Origin: Jacaranda mimosifolia
Taxonomy: Eukaryota > Streptophyta > Magnoliopsida > Lamiales > Bignoniaceae
Reading direction: 5' to 3'
Length of the DNA: 64,000 nucleotides
NCBI GenBank assembly: GCA_018894105.1
Contig: CM032121.1
Span: 32,282,230 to 32,346,229, forward strand
The notes under the pieces were generated by a model that saw only the letters and a program-made list of their open reading frames with translations, was not told the DNA's origin and ran no database searches. Positions 22,609 to 33,880 of this stretch are shown piece after piece. The position numbers and the translations under genes are program-made. Position 1 is the first letter of the stretch. Each line of letters starts with the position of its first letter.

Positions 22609-24600
22609 TAGTGATTTTGACATACTTGATGTGTATGTTAAAATTTTTATAGTATAAAATAAATAAAACATACATCAATTTTTCTATAATTACTATAATT
22701 TTTAATATCTTAAATGCATTTACTTAAAAATTTTAGGATATTGTTAATGAATCAATAATTGTGAAACTATAAAGTTGTAATAATAAAGCTATAGTGTGTT
22801 ATAAATGATAATCACTCTGCATAATTTTTTTCTTAATTTACACATTCAGATACGCACTTAAAATTCGTTAAAATTCAGAGTTCTCGTCTTACCGATAACA
22901 ACCAGTGTTTATACACACACACACACATGCATATACATCTAATAGATACACAATACATTTATGTGATAGGTATATTCTATATTTTTTATTACTGAAAAAA
23001 AATAATTCCAACAATTCTTTTTTTTCTGAAAAATTACAATTCCTACAATTCTTTTTTTTTTTTTTTTCTCAAAGCAAGAATTAACTTTTGTTTTGGAAAA
23101 AAATTATTTGATCATCTCTCTTCCTCTCTCCATTCATTCTATTCTTTCTTTTTAATAGTATTATTTATTCGCATTGCAATTATAAAACAAGTCATTTATT
23201 TATTTATTATTTTATTTACTTATTATTATATTATTAAGTTACAATTACCAATATATTGAAGTACATGGACATATAATTCAAAATTTTGGAACCGTGAAAA
23301 ACTGAACTTCAAATCACTCGATTTATAGACATAACTATGTAATTACGGACCAGTCTTTTACCAAACACACGTAGTATCAAGTCAAATTAAAGTTTTTCTC
23401 TAAAACTACTTGAAATTAATTAGGTATAACCCTAGTGCATTTATTGGCGACCCATAGACCTTTCACTCACGTTATGCATGTCCAAATTTTTGCAAGAAAA
23501 TACTAAACAAAATTCTTCCTCAAAGTAGTTAGAGAATTATTCGAGAGAATAGATACATAATTATCATGGATGTTACATAAATCTTATATTCACCCTCCTC
23601 ATTCAATTCTTATTTTTTGTTTTTATAATATTCAATTATATATATATCACAATCTTTCAAATTTGGTGCCTATCTTGAGAAAAGGAAAGTAAAATATTTT
23701 CTTTACATTTATTTTCATTTTTCCTTTACAGTTTTTTACATGCTAAATCCAAACCCAGACGTAGCTAGCATAAGTGCAATATTATGCAATATTTTTTTCC
23801 TTGCTGCAGTTTTACTCCGTGTATGATTTTATTTATGAATATTACCTGTGTGGGTTGAATGGGGGTCCAACTTCCCATATTGCTTCATATCTTTCCCATA
23901 AAGATATTATCTAAAAAAAGTATTAAAAATAAAATATTAATAATATCATATATACATATAATTACAGACTATCTATTCTAAAATTTGAATGAGATTGATC
24001 GGCTCCATTATTATCTCGCTTGAAAGGAAATTATTCCCTTGTTTTCAGCTAATTATTTGTTAATGTGTCTTGGAATTAGTCATTAATTGCTGGAGGAATC
24101 TAAACTAAATTAACCTAAGATTTAGCCGGTGTTCCTTTACTAATGACATCTTTGAAATTCTAAACATGATCTACTATACTACAGCATATTTGTCAATGGG
24201 ACATTCAACATTTCATTCATGATGACGCTTAATTGAACTTCCAAATATTTCCAAAACTTAGGCAAAAACAGAGAAAAAGAAATGAGAAAATGAGGTCAGT
24301 AATGTAAATATTTGAAACAGTAAGGGCCTCGTAAGCAATTAAAAGGGGCAGTTCTGGAAACTGCCGGGTTAAAGAAACTCGCACAGGGACAATTAGGCAA
24401 CTCTGGGGGCACGCATTTTACATTCCTTCGGAGGAAAAAATTGCTAAGAATGCCCTCTCCGCATTTTGTAATCTGACGGTCAAAACAAGTTTTCCTTGGC
24501 ATGGACGGATGAGATTAAGCCACACGCTTGTGCCCTCAACATCAACCGCAATATATACATACACATATATATACAATGAATACACGCACACACATATAAA
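22609..24600. other. Intergenic DNA upstream of the LBD gene
   Basis: AT-rich, with a CA/TA microsatellite at 22914-22935 and poly(T) at 23050-23068. From about 24340 composition rises and includes a TGACG word (about 24603) and other promoter-like words. This is presumably the distal promoter of the LBD gene. No other gene is recognised. Confidence 0.5.
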
Positions 24601-24717
24601 AATGACGTAGGCTCTCTCCCTCTGGTTATGATCTCTAATTCTTCCTTCCATTTTCTCCATTCCATTCGATATCGTTTTTTCTTTTTTCTTCTTCTCATTT
24701 TTTCGGTCTCTAATTTC

Positions 24718-24727
24718 CATATAAACG
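24718..24727 (+). promoter_or_regulatory. Putative TATA box of the LBD gene
   Basis: CATATAAACG, 1.1 kb upstream of the coding start, followed at a suitable distance by pyrimidine-rich sequence and exon-like DNA (24790-24865). The TSS would be near 24750. Inferred from position and composition only. Confidence 0.4.
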
Positions 24728-24749
24728 CATGAAAGAAGTATATTTTCTC

Positions 24750-25850
24750 TAATTTTTTATCCATTTCGTTGTGTCTTCTTTTTTTCGGGATCGCGGAAGT
24801 TGAAGATCGGATCGAGAGTTTCTCGAACTCAAACCCTAGGCTCCACTCTCTCCGATAAACCGAAGGTTCATTTCTCCTCTTTTTCCACTAGCTTTTTCAT
24901 TTTTCCACGTTGATTATCAGTTTTCTGCTGCGGTTTTGAGTTTTTTACATGTACCTTTTGTTTTTTCTCATATTGTTTATGTTCTGCAGATGTTATGAGT
25001 GTTGCGGAGAGAGTCATTTCGAGTAGGTTTTCCTGAGCATAATCAGAGAAGGTGAGGAATTTTAATGAAACTGTTTCTGGTTTCCTTTTTATTTCTTTCT
25101 TTCTAATTTTTTTTTTTTGTGTTTTTCTTTCCTTGGTTGTTTTGAATGGAAGATGAGGTTTGGTTAAAGATAAGGAAAGATCTCGACGTTTGGATTCACC
25201 GTAAAGGAAAGATTATATCGATTATTTTTTTATTTATGTCCTTATTTTGGATCTGGAAAATTCTTCACTACTACACCAAAGTTTGTCTTGCATTCCAAGT
25301 TGATGCAGTTTTTAGAGAGAGAAATAAAATCTTCTCGCTGACGCATCAGCAGTAATTCACTGAGTTCCAGTTCTCCGTTTCCCGGCGATCATCGTCTCTC
25401 CTTAAAGTTTTACAGTTAATACATTTCTATGTCTCTGAACATAAATAATGTTTTTCTTTTTCTTTCTTCTCTTTTTTGTTTTTTTCTTGAGTTTCTATTC
25501 TTTATTTTGTTTCCTTCTTCTGACTTTCCTTATATAAAATGACTGACTTGATTTTAAGTATGGGTTTATTGACTTTCCATGTCGGCTTCGGTATGCTCAG
25601 TCTTTAATTACTTGCCTGCTTCTCTTTAATCGGTGAAGAAACTTCGCTGAATGCTATATACTCTTTCAATATACACTTAACATTTACAAGAGCCTAATTT
25701 TTTATCCCTTATGCATGTGCAATGTATATACATAAAATTCTTGTTATGGAATCCAGTGACTCCTGAGATTTTAATGTACTGAATAGTTACAGTCTTTGAT
25801 GATTTGTATGACTAATAATGTGTTCAGTTCAAGTGCTGAATAAGAGGAAA
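24750..25850 (+). other. 5' UTR with two probable introns and two overlapping uORFs
   Basis: A consistent splice model is visible. Exon 1 ends at 24865 (CCGAAG|GTTCAT); exon 2 runs 24990-25051, from acceptor TTCTGCAG| to donor AGAAG|GTGAGG; exon 3 starts at 25828 after TGTGTTCAG|. Exon 2 contains two upstream ORFs: ATG TTA TGA (24990-24998) and, overlapping by ATGA, a 13-codon ORF (24995-25036). Introns in the 5' UTR are known for AS2-type LBD genes. Exon limits are inferred. The uORFs, if transcribed, would be expected to lower translation of the main ORF. Confidence 0.5.
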
Positions 25851-26843
25851 ATGTCATCGTCAAACTCTCCATGTGCGGCGTGCAAGTGTCGCCGAAGTAA
25901 GTGCACGCAAGAGTGTGTGTTTGCACCATATTTTCCGCCAGATAATCCTCAGAAATTCACCAACGTGCACAAAGTCTTTGGAGCCAGCAATGTTGCCAAG
26001 CTTCTCAATGAACTTAATGCTAGCCAGCGTGAAGATGCCGTGAATTCCTTGGCCTATGAGGCCGAGTACCGCCTCCTGGACCCCGTGTATGGCTGTGTTG
26101 GCCTTATTTCCATCTTACAACACAAGCTCAAGCAAGTCCAGCACGATTTGGATAATGCAAAAAAGGAATTGGCTACTTATATTGGGCCTTCTGCCATGCT
26201 GCCCATATTGAATCACCCGGGTTTCATGCAGCAGCATTCGAGTTATGGCCCCTCAGCTTATCAGGTGATGCCTTACAATGTGCAGCCCATGATGGGGCTG
26301 CCAACAGGGGTCCCACATGGTGCACAGCTCATGATCCGGGAGCCTCAGCAGCAGCAACAACAGCAACAGTTTCTGGAGGCACAGCAATTAGCGGCAGTGG
26401 CCGCAGCTGCAAGGGAGCAGGAGATGCTGAGGACTTACGAACAACAACAACAGCAGCAGCAGCAAAATGATTTAGTGAGATTTAACAGCGGGTTTGATGA
26501 TGCGGGAGGCCCCGTCACCGCCACCGGATTTAATCAGATGCCTGCAGCTGCAGCCTCTGCCATGCAGCCTTCGTTGGCTTTGGGCAGTGCTTATGAAACC
26601 CTCCCTTACCATCACATTCAACAGCATGCAAATATGCAGGAGCATTCACATACTCAATCTCATCATACTCACCAGCTTCAGCTTCAGCCCCAAGAGCTTT
26701 TGCTGCAGCAACAGAATGTCACAACTCACCATCAGCAGCACCAGACTCAGCAGCAATTAGCTCAACCGCGGGCCTCACACTCACAACAGCAGGAACCGAG
26801 AGCCAAGAGTGAGGAGGGCAGGAGCATTGGTCCTTCATGTTAA
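25851..26843 (+). CDS. LBD36: LOB-domain transcription factor, LBD36/ASL1-like (class I)
   Basis: A 330-residue nuclear DNA-binding protein of the plant-specific LBD/AS2 family. The class Ia group to which it belongs (AS2, LBD36/ASL1) acts in leaf and organ patterning. Residues 8-22 hold the zinc-binding C block CAACKCRRSKCTQEC (Cys8, 11, 18, 22, spacing C-x2-C-x6-C-x3-C). The GAS block covers about 36-84, with FGAS at 43-46 and the conserved DPVYGCVG at 77-84. A leucine-zipper-like helix follows at about 82-103. ELATYIGPSAMLPI after the zipper favours LBD36 over AS2. The rest is a long low-complexity tail rich in Gln and His, with Q8 near 168-175 and Q8 near 202-209. An in-frame ATG at 25818 lies before the likely splice acceptor (25827), so I chose 25851. 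The coding part has no intron. I see no disabling change. In the C block, RRS stands where related proteins usually have LRR. Confidence 0.92.
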   Translation: MSSSNSPCAACKCRRSKCTQECVFAPYFPPDNPQKFTNVHKVFGASNVAKLLNELNASQREDAVNSLAYEAEYRLLDPVYGCVGLISILQHKLKQVQHDLDNAKKELATYIGPSAMLPILNHPGFMQQHSSYGPSAYQVMPYNVQPMMGLPTGVPHGAQLMIREPQQQQQQQQFLEAQQLAAVAAAAREQEMLRTYEQQQQQQQQNDLVRFNSGFDDAGGPVTATGFNQMPAAAASAMQPSLALGSAYETLPYHHIQQHANMQEHSHTQSHHTHQLQLQPQELLLQQQNVTTHHQQHQTQQQLAQPRASHSQQQEPRAKSEEGRSIGPSC

Positions 26844-28430
26844 TTTAACATTTTATCAAAAATTCAAAAGCTCACCTGTCCTCTGAGCTTTATTCTTTCA
26901 ACAAATTTTTCATCCAGGTAAACTTCCTGTCCTCCTTTTTGTATCTTTTGTGTCCTTTTCTTCTCGCGCGCAATGGATTAATTTTGGCCTGTTTGCGTTT
27001 GTGCAATTATATCTCAAACCTTTTTGCTTCTCATGCGGTCCGTCCCAGTGCTGATGGATGATTAATCGATTGCATTAAATGCCGGGGAGATATTGTGTCG
27101 TTTCTTTTAACATAAATTGGGTCATATTCCTGCTGAAGGCAGAAGAAAGCAAAATTTACTATCTGTTGCATAGTCCCAGTAGGTGGTTGGTTATGAGAAT
27201 TATTGTCTTGTCACTGCCCAGACATGTCACCATTCAGTAATCATAACTACAACCCTATAAAACCCTAAGTGCTCTTTTCATGGAGTACCTCCTTGGTTTT
27301 TGCATTTTATGGAGGATGCAGAATTGGAGCCAGATTTAGGTAGCATCTTCCTTTAGCCGTAGTAGTACTAATAGAAATATGCAGTTGTACTAATAAATGT
27401 GTCAAACCAAATTTAAATGTTCAAACCATTGGTCCACATGCTGCCTATTCACTATGAAAAGGAATTAAGAAGAGGTTATTATGCTCCTGGAGATACCTAG
27501 TCTGTGATGTTCTCATAAATTCCCATCTAGAAAATGAAAGAATCTCCAGAAAATATTTTGTAGAAGTAAATTTTGTCTGATTTACAAGACACTTTTTACT
27601 CGCTCATCACAAGGAAATAGAACTTGAACTTAGAAAATGAAGATATAAGAGAACCCTATGTGATTACCTGAAGGGGTTTAATTAGGATTTTCGAGTGCGT
27701 TGAAAGAAAAAAAAGGACTAGACGTTTTCTAGTAGTAGTACTATTAATGTGAAACGAGGTTTTTACATTTAAAAGCACCAGTATATTCTATGATTATCCG
27801 GAGCATGGATAATCAGGCTATGTTAGTTGACAAAGTTGGAATTTCTTGGTCATATCATGCTGATCCAAGTCTAATGCTACTGCACCGATTTTTTTCTTCA
27901 TGCATTTTTAAATGATTAGTTTTGCATTTTATTGGTCAGTCCTAATCTACATTCTTATTGGTCAATTGTTTGATTAGGATTACCATCTTTGCTGCTGAAC
28001 TTCGATTTTAGGTGGTGGCGTTGTATTAATTTGTTGCAATATATTCTTTGCTAGAAATGAACCTGTACTGTTTAATCAATGCCCTCAACGTGCTATGTTT
28101 TATTGAATTGATAGCAACAGAATATTCTTAATTTTTCGGACGGAAGTGTTTCTTTTCTCAGTGAGATGAATAACCATTTCAAATCCTATGTTCCAACATA
28201 TATTTTATCTTCTAACCTTTTTACTTTACTAAAATTTTTCTTGCAGCAAATTTTAGGCCGGAGATTAGCGTATAAAGGAGAGAGAGAGAGAGAGAGAGAG
28301 AGAGTGAGACTCATAAGAGAGGGAGAGAAATCTTGGAGTTTTCACATGTGCGTAAGTTATCAGTTTTCTTTCTTCTTTTTCATGGAACTCTGAAGGAGAC
28401 AATTTCTTGAGGAATACATTTCAAATGTAG
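26844..28430 (+). other. 3' region of the LBD gene, with a possible 3' UTR intron
   Basis: After the stop, TCATCCAG|GTAAACTT (26910-26925) is a good donor and TTTTTCTTGCAG| (ending 28246) a good acceptor, so a 1.33-kb intron in the 3' UTR is possible. The downstream exon would start with a (GA)13 run (28278-28304). Alternatively transcription ends soon after 26900 and the rest is intergenic. No polyadenylation signal was decisive and no other gene is visible here. Confidence 0.3.
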
Positions 28431-30286
28431 GAGCAGCGTTGATTTCAACAACAGTGTGCTCTCTTTCCGTTTACATTCCGAAGTTTACTTCTTTTTGCCG
28501 GCATCGCCAGTACATATATCTGCCGACATTATTTATAGAATAGTTTTTCTTATTAGATACTAGTTTATATATTTAGTTATTCACAAACACATACACATAT
28601 ATATATTACCAATTCAAATTCGCACCCAGAAGTGTTTTTCTTGGAATTGGAGTAGTAATGGGCTTTTCTAGTTCTAGGAACAACAATATATCAGTTTATG
28701 TCGTGGTTGACAAGAAACTAATTGTCTCTATTTTGATAGAATTTTATGTTAAGAGTAGTAATAATATTATAGTTGCATTGCATGGATGGGAATTCAATCA
28801 GCGATTTCAGATTTTTGATTTTTCCCTTAATACTAATTATGCCACTCTTTAACAGTTGTAATTCGGACCAAAAGTTGGAATACAGGCTGGCACCCCTATA
28901 TATCTGGTGTTAGTATTTCTGGAGGGTCGCAATTAGTTGTGGGAGTGCGTGTTAACACTGAAGAAGAATTTACATATTCAAATAAAACTGGTGGACGTGT
29001 AAACCTCACGACTATACAATTGTACGGTCCAAGAAAATAATTATACTGGGAACTGATGATATGAGTTTCGTAGTATATGTCCATGTGAACGTTTTATTTT
29101 GGATGGTTGACCCTCATTTTTGTCTTAAATCACCTGAGAATCATTTAATTGTATTTTGCAATTTTCATATTGTTTTTGTGCTACGATAGACAATGTAGTG
29201 TTTATTTCTTATTATAGTTGGATTGAATGCCTAGAAATTCGAAAACATCGTATATAACTCCATTGAGGATTGAAATCTAAGAAAAGTGGTATAGTTGGGG
29301 CATTTTTAATATTTACCTGCATGTGATAATCTTGCGGCAGAAGAGCAAGGAGAGGCTTAAAATATAATTTTTTTAATTGATATAAATGTACTTCTCTTTG
29401 AAAGAAAAATTTGAGTTTGAGTCTGAAAATGTTCTGTTTTTAATTAAGCTAATTCGAAACAGAAAATGTGTTTTGTAAAAGTTCAATTAAGAACTGATTA
29501 GTCAGAAATTCAAAACTTTAATAAATGGAATGATAAAAGAAAAAAGGTGAAGAACAAATTATCTCAGTTTAAATGTTATAGAATGAATTAAATTGAGTTG
29601 AGTTTTACAGATCAAATTTGTATAAAAAAGATAAATTATGAAATGTTTGATTATTTATGTAAATATTAAGAACAAATAAATAAATCATTCCAAAATTGAA
29701 TCCATGTCCAATTTATTCAACCGTCAATCATTTCTTGCCTATCTATTGTCTTTGGGAAGTTTTAGGATTAAAATGTAACCAATCTATTCGTCAGACTCAT
29801 GGTACAATGCACCTATCATTATCCCCCACCTTAACACGACAACTTGTCGAATTCGGCAGCAATACGAAAGGGGAAGCGCTTTTTCCTTTTCTTCCATAAA
29901 ATTTAATATTAATCAGGATTATTGTACTATTTTTGGAATCATGTAATTATGCAATCTTTTTTCGCCTATAATTGGTGTCTACCCAGCAATGAAAATGAAA
30001 GGTGCTGGAGTTTTGTTCTAATTAGTCAAATTGGACTACTATCTTAGCTCAAAAAACACTTATCGACAATACGATATTTAATTTATGATCATTAATGCCC
30101 TGGATTCACAAGTCAAAATAAATTAATTGAGTACGTTTGTTTTTTCTTTCCTTTTTTTTTTTTTTCCCCAGCTGGTCTAGATTTGTTTTCCTTTCGCTAA
30201 TTTAAAGCTAGTTCTGAAAATAAATATTAACAACATAATATTAAATGATTATATCAAAATTATTATTAATATGATGCATAAATTGT

Positions 30287-30290
<4 letters not shown>
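28431..30290. other. Intergenic DNA, no gene seen
   Basis: AT-rich, with short non-conserved frames only. A moderately GC-rich patch at 29700-29890 gives no recognisable protein. Confidence 0.5.

Positions 30291-30368
<78 letters not shown>
30291..30368. repeat. (GA)39 microsatellite
   Basis: Seventy-eight uninterrupted bases of GA. The minus-strand Ser-Leu frame through it is an artefact. Long GA/TC tracts are binding targets of plant BPC (GAGA-binding) proteins, but no gene starts nearby. The perfect repeat suggests a polymorphic locus. Confidence 0.98.
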
Positions 30369-30369
<1 letters not shown>

Positions 30370-32660
30370 GAGGTAGAAATTCCTTGTTGAAAGACTATCC
30401 ATAAGCAATTGGACGTACAAAAGTTTCATTCCTGTGAATACATTTATCACAGGCCCAATTTCATAGGGTAATTGGAGAACCAATTAGTTTTTTTTTTTTT
30501 TTTTTTAAATTTAAAAATTCAAAGCATTCAATTGGTAAAAGATTCTAGATACTAATTCTTCATCACTCTTAACAACCGCCAAAACTTCAGATACTAGCTA
30601 ATTGGCAATGGCTTCAAATAGATTATGTATAATTATATTGAAGAATCGTGTAATGTGTAACATTTGTACTTTGCTAACTCAGGCGTATAGTTTAGAACAA
30701 AAAATTATGAAAAGTTTATACAAGTTTAAACAAAAGTACTTATCATTTCAGCAAGCTAGACAATTTTATAATTTATTTGATTTAATTTTAGAGTTTCAAT
30801 CCTGTGAAAGCGAACATTTTCTTTATATTTCCCCCCGAGATACACACGAGGTTTTCTTAAAATATTTTAGATTTTTTTATCATTAGTATGCAAATATACA
30901 CGCGAATTGTCTTGTTTTTTTATATTTAATATTTATCTTTATATATACACATTCAAATAATTACATGAATAAAAAATATACATGTTTATATTTTCAATCA
31001 TTGTTGTAGTATGTATGTGTGTGTGTGTATATATATATTTCATTGATGATATAAATCTAATAATAATATATAATAATATAAAAATTTAATGTGATATCAC
31101 TAATAAGACAAAGGCTACACGAAAAGATACAACAGAAAATATATCCTCAAAAATAAAATAAACATACTTTAAATTTTTAAATATTTTCTAATATATCTCT
31201 TCAAGATACATTTTATCAAAATTACTTCAAAAGAAAATACAATATTATCTTAATTATTTCTTGACATGATTGCCAAAGTTAAAAAGTTAATTATTTTCCT
31301 ATTGTGCATTATAAAAAAATTATTTTAAAGGAATATTATGTTAGAAAGAGTTTACCCTCTTAAATAAGTGAAGTAGCTTGAAAGTAAATTTACTTGAGTT
31401 GAGTGGTCAATTAGTTTAATGGCATTATCCTTACATGTATAAGTATGAAGTCTAAAATTCATATTCTAATAAAATTTTGATGTATGTATATGTATAAATA
31501 TATAAAAAGAAGCAAGTATATTTGCTATTGTGGGACAAGTCTTTTATCCTCAATCTTAACTTTTATTATTATCGTTTTTCAATAAAAAGTTTCAACATAA
31601 AGTTTATTTTGTAAAATGATTTCCCTTGACCAGGGGCAATTTGGCTCACAATTTAAAAACGAAAAATTGGAAATGGGCACAGTTGTCCATGTCAGCAGGG
31701 ACAAAAAGAATTATACACCTGAAAAGTGAAAACACCATAAATCCCCTCGTTTTCGTTTTTCACTTTCAATGTGCACTTAGCTTGTTTTCTGACCCATTTC
31801 CTCCCTCATGAAAATATTCAAATCTTGTCTAAATTATAGCTATGTTTTGATACAAAAATGCAAAAGTAAAACAGGAAAAAAGGTTCAACTTATTAAGCAC
31901 AAAACTTAATTAATCTTTTATTCCGTTATCAATCCACATAATTAATCTAATTTGACAAAAGTAATTCCGAAGTAAATCCATATTTGAAGTTAATATTTCC
32001 TGATTGACAATTTCAAAGTTAGGTAGATTATCTTATTCTTTTTTCAAAACAGTTAGATCTTTCACAGAAAAGGACAAAGATTTAACACTTATGTGTCTGA
32101 ATAGACCCGTAATTTACACTAAGAAAAAGGAAAGGCGAATTTCCAACGGACATTCCCATTCATATGTTTTCTGTGAATTTCTGATAGATAACGTTCTGTT
32201 AGAAAAAGTGTTGGCATTTAAATTTGGATGGATTTCTGATGGATAATCAGAAAAGGTATTGCTAGAAGCCATTCTCGGCCAAATTCCTTCAAAGAAATTT
32301 TTGCGAAGTTGGCCAAATGTCAATAGCGACTTTCCGATGGAAAGTCCAATGGAAGTCGTCGGAAATCTGTTAGAAAACCTTGCATTAGATTTTTGAGAGG
32401 TCTCTGGCGGAGGAATTTCACTGTCTAGAATCTGATGAAACTTCTTGTTGAAATCCAATGAAAGGTTTCATATGAATTTCCAATGAAAATTTCTCCATAA
32501 AATTCTGGAATTATTTTTTTATATATAAATATACTTCTCCAACGAATTTCCATTCGCAATTACATTGAAAAAGTTTATCTTTTAAAAAATTGGTCTTTTA
32601 TGTAATTATAAGAAGATGTACCCATGTCCATATAACCAACAATATCCAACAAATAACGAA
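30369..32660. other. Intergenic DNA with SINE-like and CACTA-like traces
   Basis: Near 31410-31475, AATTAGTTTAATGGC (box A-like) and AGTCTAAAATTC (poor box B) resemble a tRNA-derived SINE head. From 32130 to 32560, words like TTTCCRAYGG recur in both orientations, as in CACTA subterminal regions, but no termini were found. No gene is recognised. Confidence 0.3.
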
Positions 32661-32960
32661 CAATAAATTTAGGGCAAATTGGGTTTTACCCCCCCTGTGT
32701 TATCCATAAAGAGCAAAAAAAACCCTTATGAAAAAAAATAAAAAAGGCAATGGGCCCCCTTATGATTTTAAAGAAATAGCAAATTAACCCCCCTCCATCT
32801 CACAGTGTGATCCATGCATCTAAAATGCGGCTGGTTTTGGATTTTTTCCTACTTAAATGTCTATTTTGCCCTTTTTTGCTGAGTACACATACCCCAAATC
32901 AGATTTTTCCTCCATTCTTCTCTTCTCCTTCACTGTACGTGTCTTGTTTCTTTCCTTTCT

Positions 32961-33011
32961 CTTCTTCTTCTTCTTCTTCTTCTTCTTCTTCTTCTTCTTC
33001 TTCTTCTTCTC
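32961..33011. repeat. (CTT)17 microsatellite
   Basis: Perfect CTT/TTC trinucleotide tract just upstream of the GRF zinc-finger ORF inside the MULE. The Ser-rich and Phe-rich frames across it are artefacts. It is followed by CTCTCTTTGCAG, which could be a splice acceptor for a leader intron of that ORF. Confidence 0.95.
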
Positions 33012-33053
33012 TCTTTGCAGATTTTCTTTTTATTCATTAGTCATCTTAGGAAA

Positions 33054-33485
33054 ATGTCTTCTTCCACTTCATTTAGGTCCAAGCAAGTAAATCAATCTCT
33101 TGATTCGAGATATGGAGCAACTCCTTTTTGTGAGTGTCATATGAAATCACAAATTAGGGTTGTGGAGTCAGAGAGGAAGCCATCAAAAGGAAGGTTGTAA
33201 TACTGTTGTCATATTCAACAATGTAATTTTTTTCATTGGTGCAAACCCGGAAGAGCATTTTGGTCATCTAATGGAGACCTAGTTGTTTTTGCAACAACTA
33301 CTAGTAGCTACAATATTATTTCTGAAAATGAAGAAGATGGTGATGAAGTGGTAGATGAGTTGATTTATGGAGTTTCAAGGGTGGTTGGTCATAGGCAAGA
33401 AATTAGAGAAAATTATGTACATTTTTCTCGAGTGTTGTGTGCCATTTTGTTCACAATGTTAGTTGTTTTATTATTCAAGTTTTAG
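33054..33485 (+). pseudogene. GRF-type zinc-finger ORF with C-terminal membrane segment, one nonsense codon
   Basis: One frame of 144 codons, interrupted by a single TAA (codon 49, 33198-33200). The start MSSSTSF follows a pyrimidine-rich leader. Residues about 22-63 carry a GRF zinc-finger pattern: PFCEC, a basic stretch with RVVESERKPSKGR, a CC pair, then QCNFFHW. The stop falls where the family has an aromatic residue after GR. An acidic linker (ENEEDGDEV) follows, and the protein ends in one hydrophobic segment (VLCAILFTMLVVLLFKF). This layout matches small plant GRF zinc-finger proteins of unknown function. It is convergent with the transposase. Either it is a second gene of this MULE or a captured host gene; one element cannot decide. 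Confidence 0.65.
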
Positions 33486-33683
33486 GTTATGTTTGTATTT
33501 CAAGTTCTAGGTTATGTTTCTAGCTTTATTCAACTTGTAGGTTATGTTTAGTTGTTGGTTTATGTTGTAATTCTAAGAATTTTATTAATGAAAATGAATT
33601 TTATGTAATCTTCTTATACATATGATGTATATATATTTTATGTAATAGTTTAAGCTATTATTGTAACTAATAGTAATTGCAAT

Positions 33684-33880
33684 AGATAGCTTTAATAAGA
33701 AACTGGGAGAGGGAGATTTTGGATCAGTTTATGAAGGATTGTTGGATGATGGCACAAGAAAAGCAACCAAATGCCTTGATGGATTAGGCCATGTGAAGCT
33801 GCCATTTATAGCGTAAGTTGAATCTATTGGCAGCATTCACCATGTCAACTTAGTCTAAATAATTGGTATTGGAAGGTGTT
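33684..33880 (+). pseudogene. Captured fragment of a G-type lectin receptor kinase (SD2-5-like)
   Basis: The plus frame reads LGEGDFGSVYEGLLDDGT, then KCLDGLGHVK and, after one stop, VESIGSIHHVNLV. This is the N-lobe (ATP loop to the region after helix C) of plant S-domain/SD2-5-type receptor kinases. The VAIK lysine region reads RKATKC, and two in-frame stops follow (near 33812 and 33854). Only about 60 codons are present; no extracellular domain or C lobe is seen. It lies wholly inside the MULE, so I infer gene-fragment capture (Pack-MULE behaviour). Confidence 0.7.

Noticed and set aside
24296..24764. Three overlapping minus-strand ORFs upstream of the LBD gene
   Set aside because: Lys/Arg/Glu-rich low-complexity frames that cover the LBD promoter; no homology recognised.
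25146..25355. 69-codon plus-strand ORF before the LBD coding region
   Set aside because: It falls inside the predicted 5' UTR intron (25052-25827) and has no family motif.
25818..25850. Upstream in-frame ATG giving 11 extra residues on the LBD protein
   Set aside because: It precedes the likely splice acceptor at 25827; family members start close to the C block with MASSS- or MSSS-type N termini, so 25851 fits better.
26494..26760. 88-codon ORF in another frame of the LBD gene
   Set aside because: Shadow of the Gln/His-rich tail of the LBD coding region.
30286..30483. Ser-Leu repeat ORF
   Set aside because: Direct translation of the (GA)39 tract.
32114..32458. 114-codon minus-strand ORF
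   Set aside because: It runs through repeated TTTCCRAYGG-type words of a probable CACTA relic; the peptide shows no domain.
32807..33090. Ser-rich and Phe-rich ORFs
   Set aside because: Translations of the (CTT)17 tract upstream of the GRF ORF.
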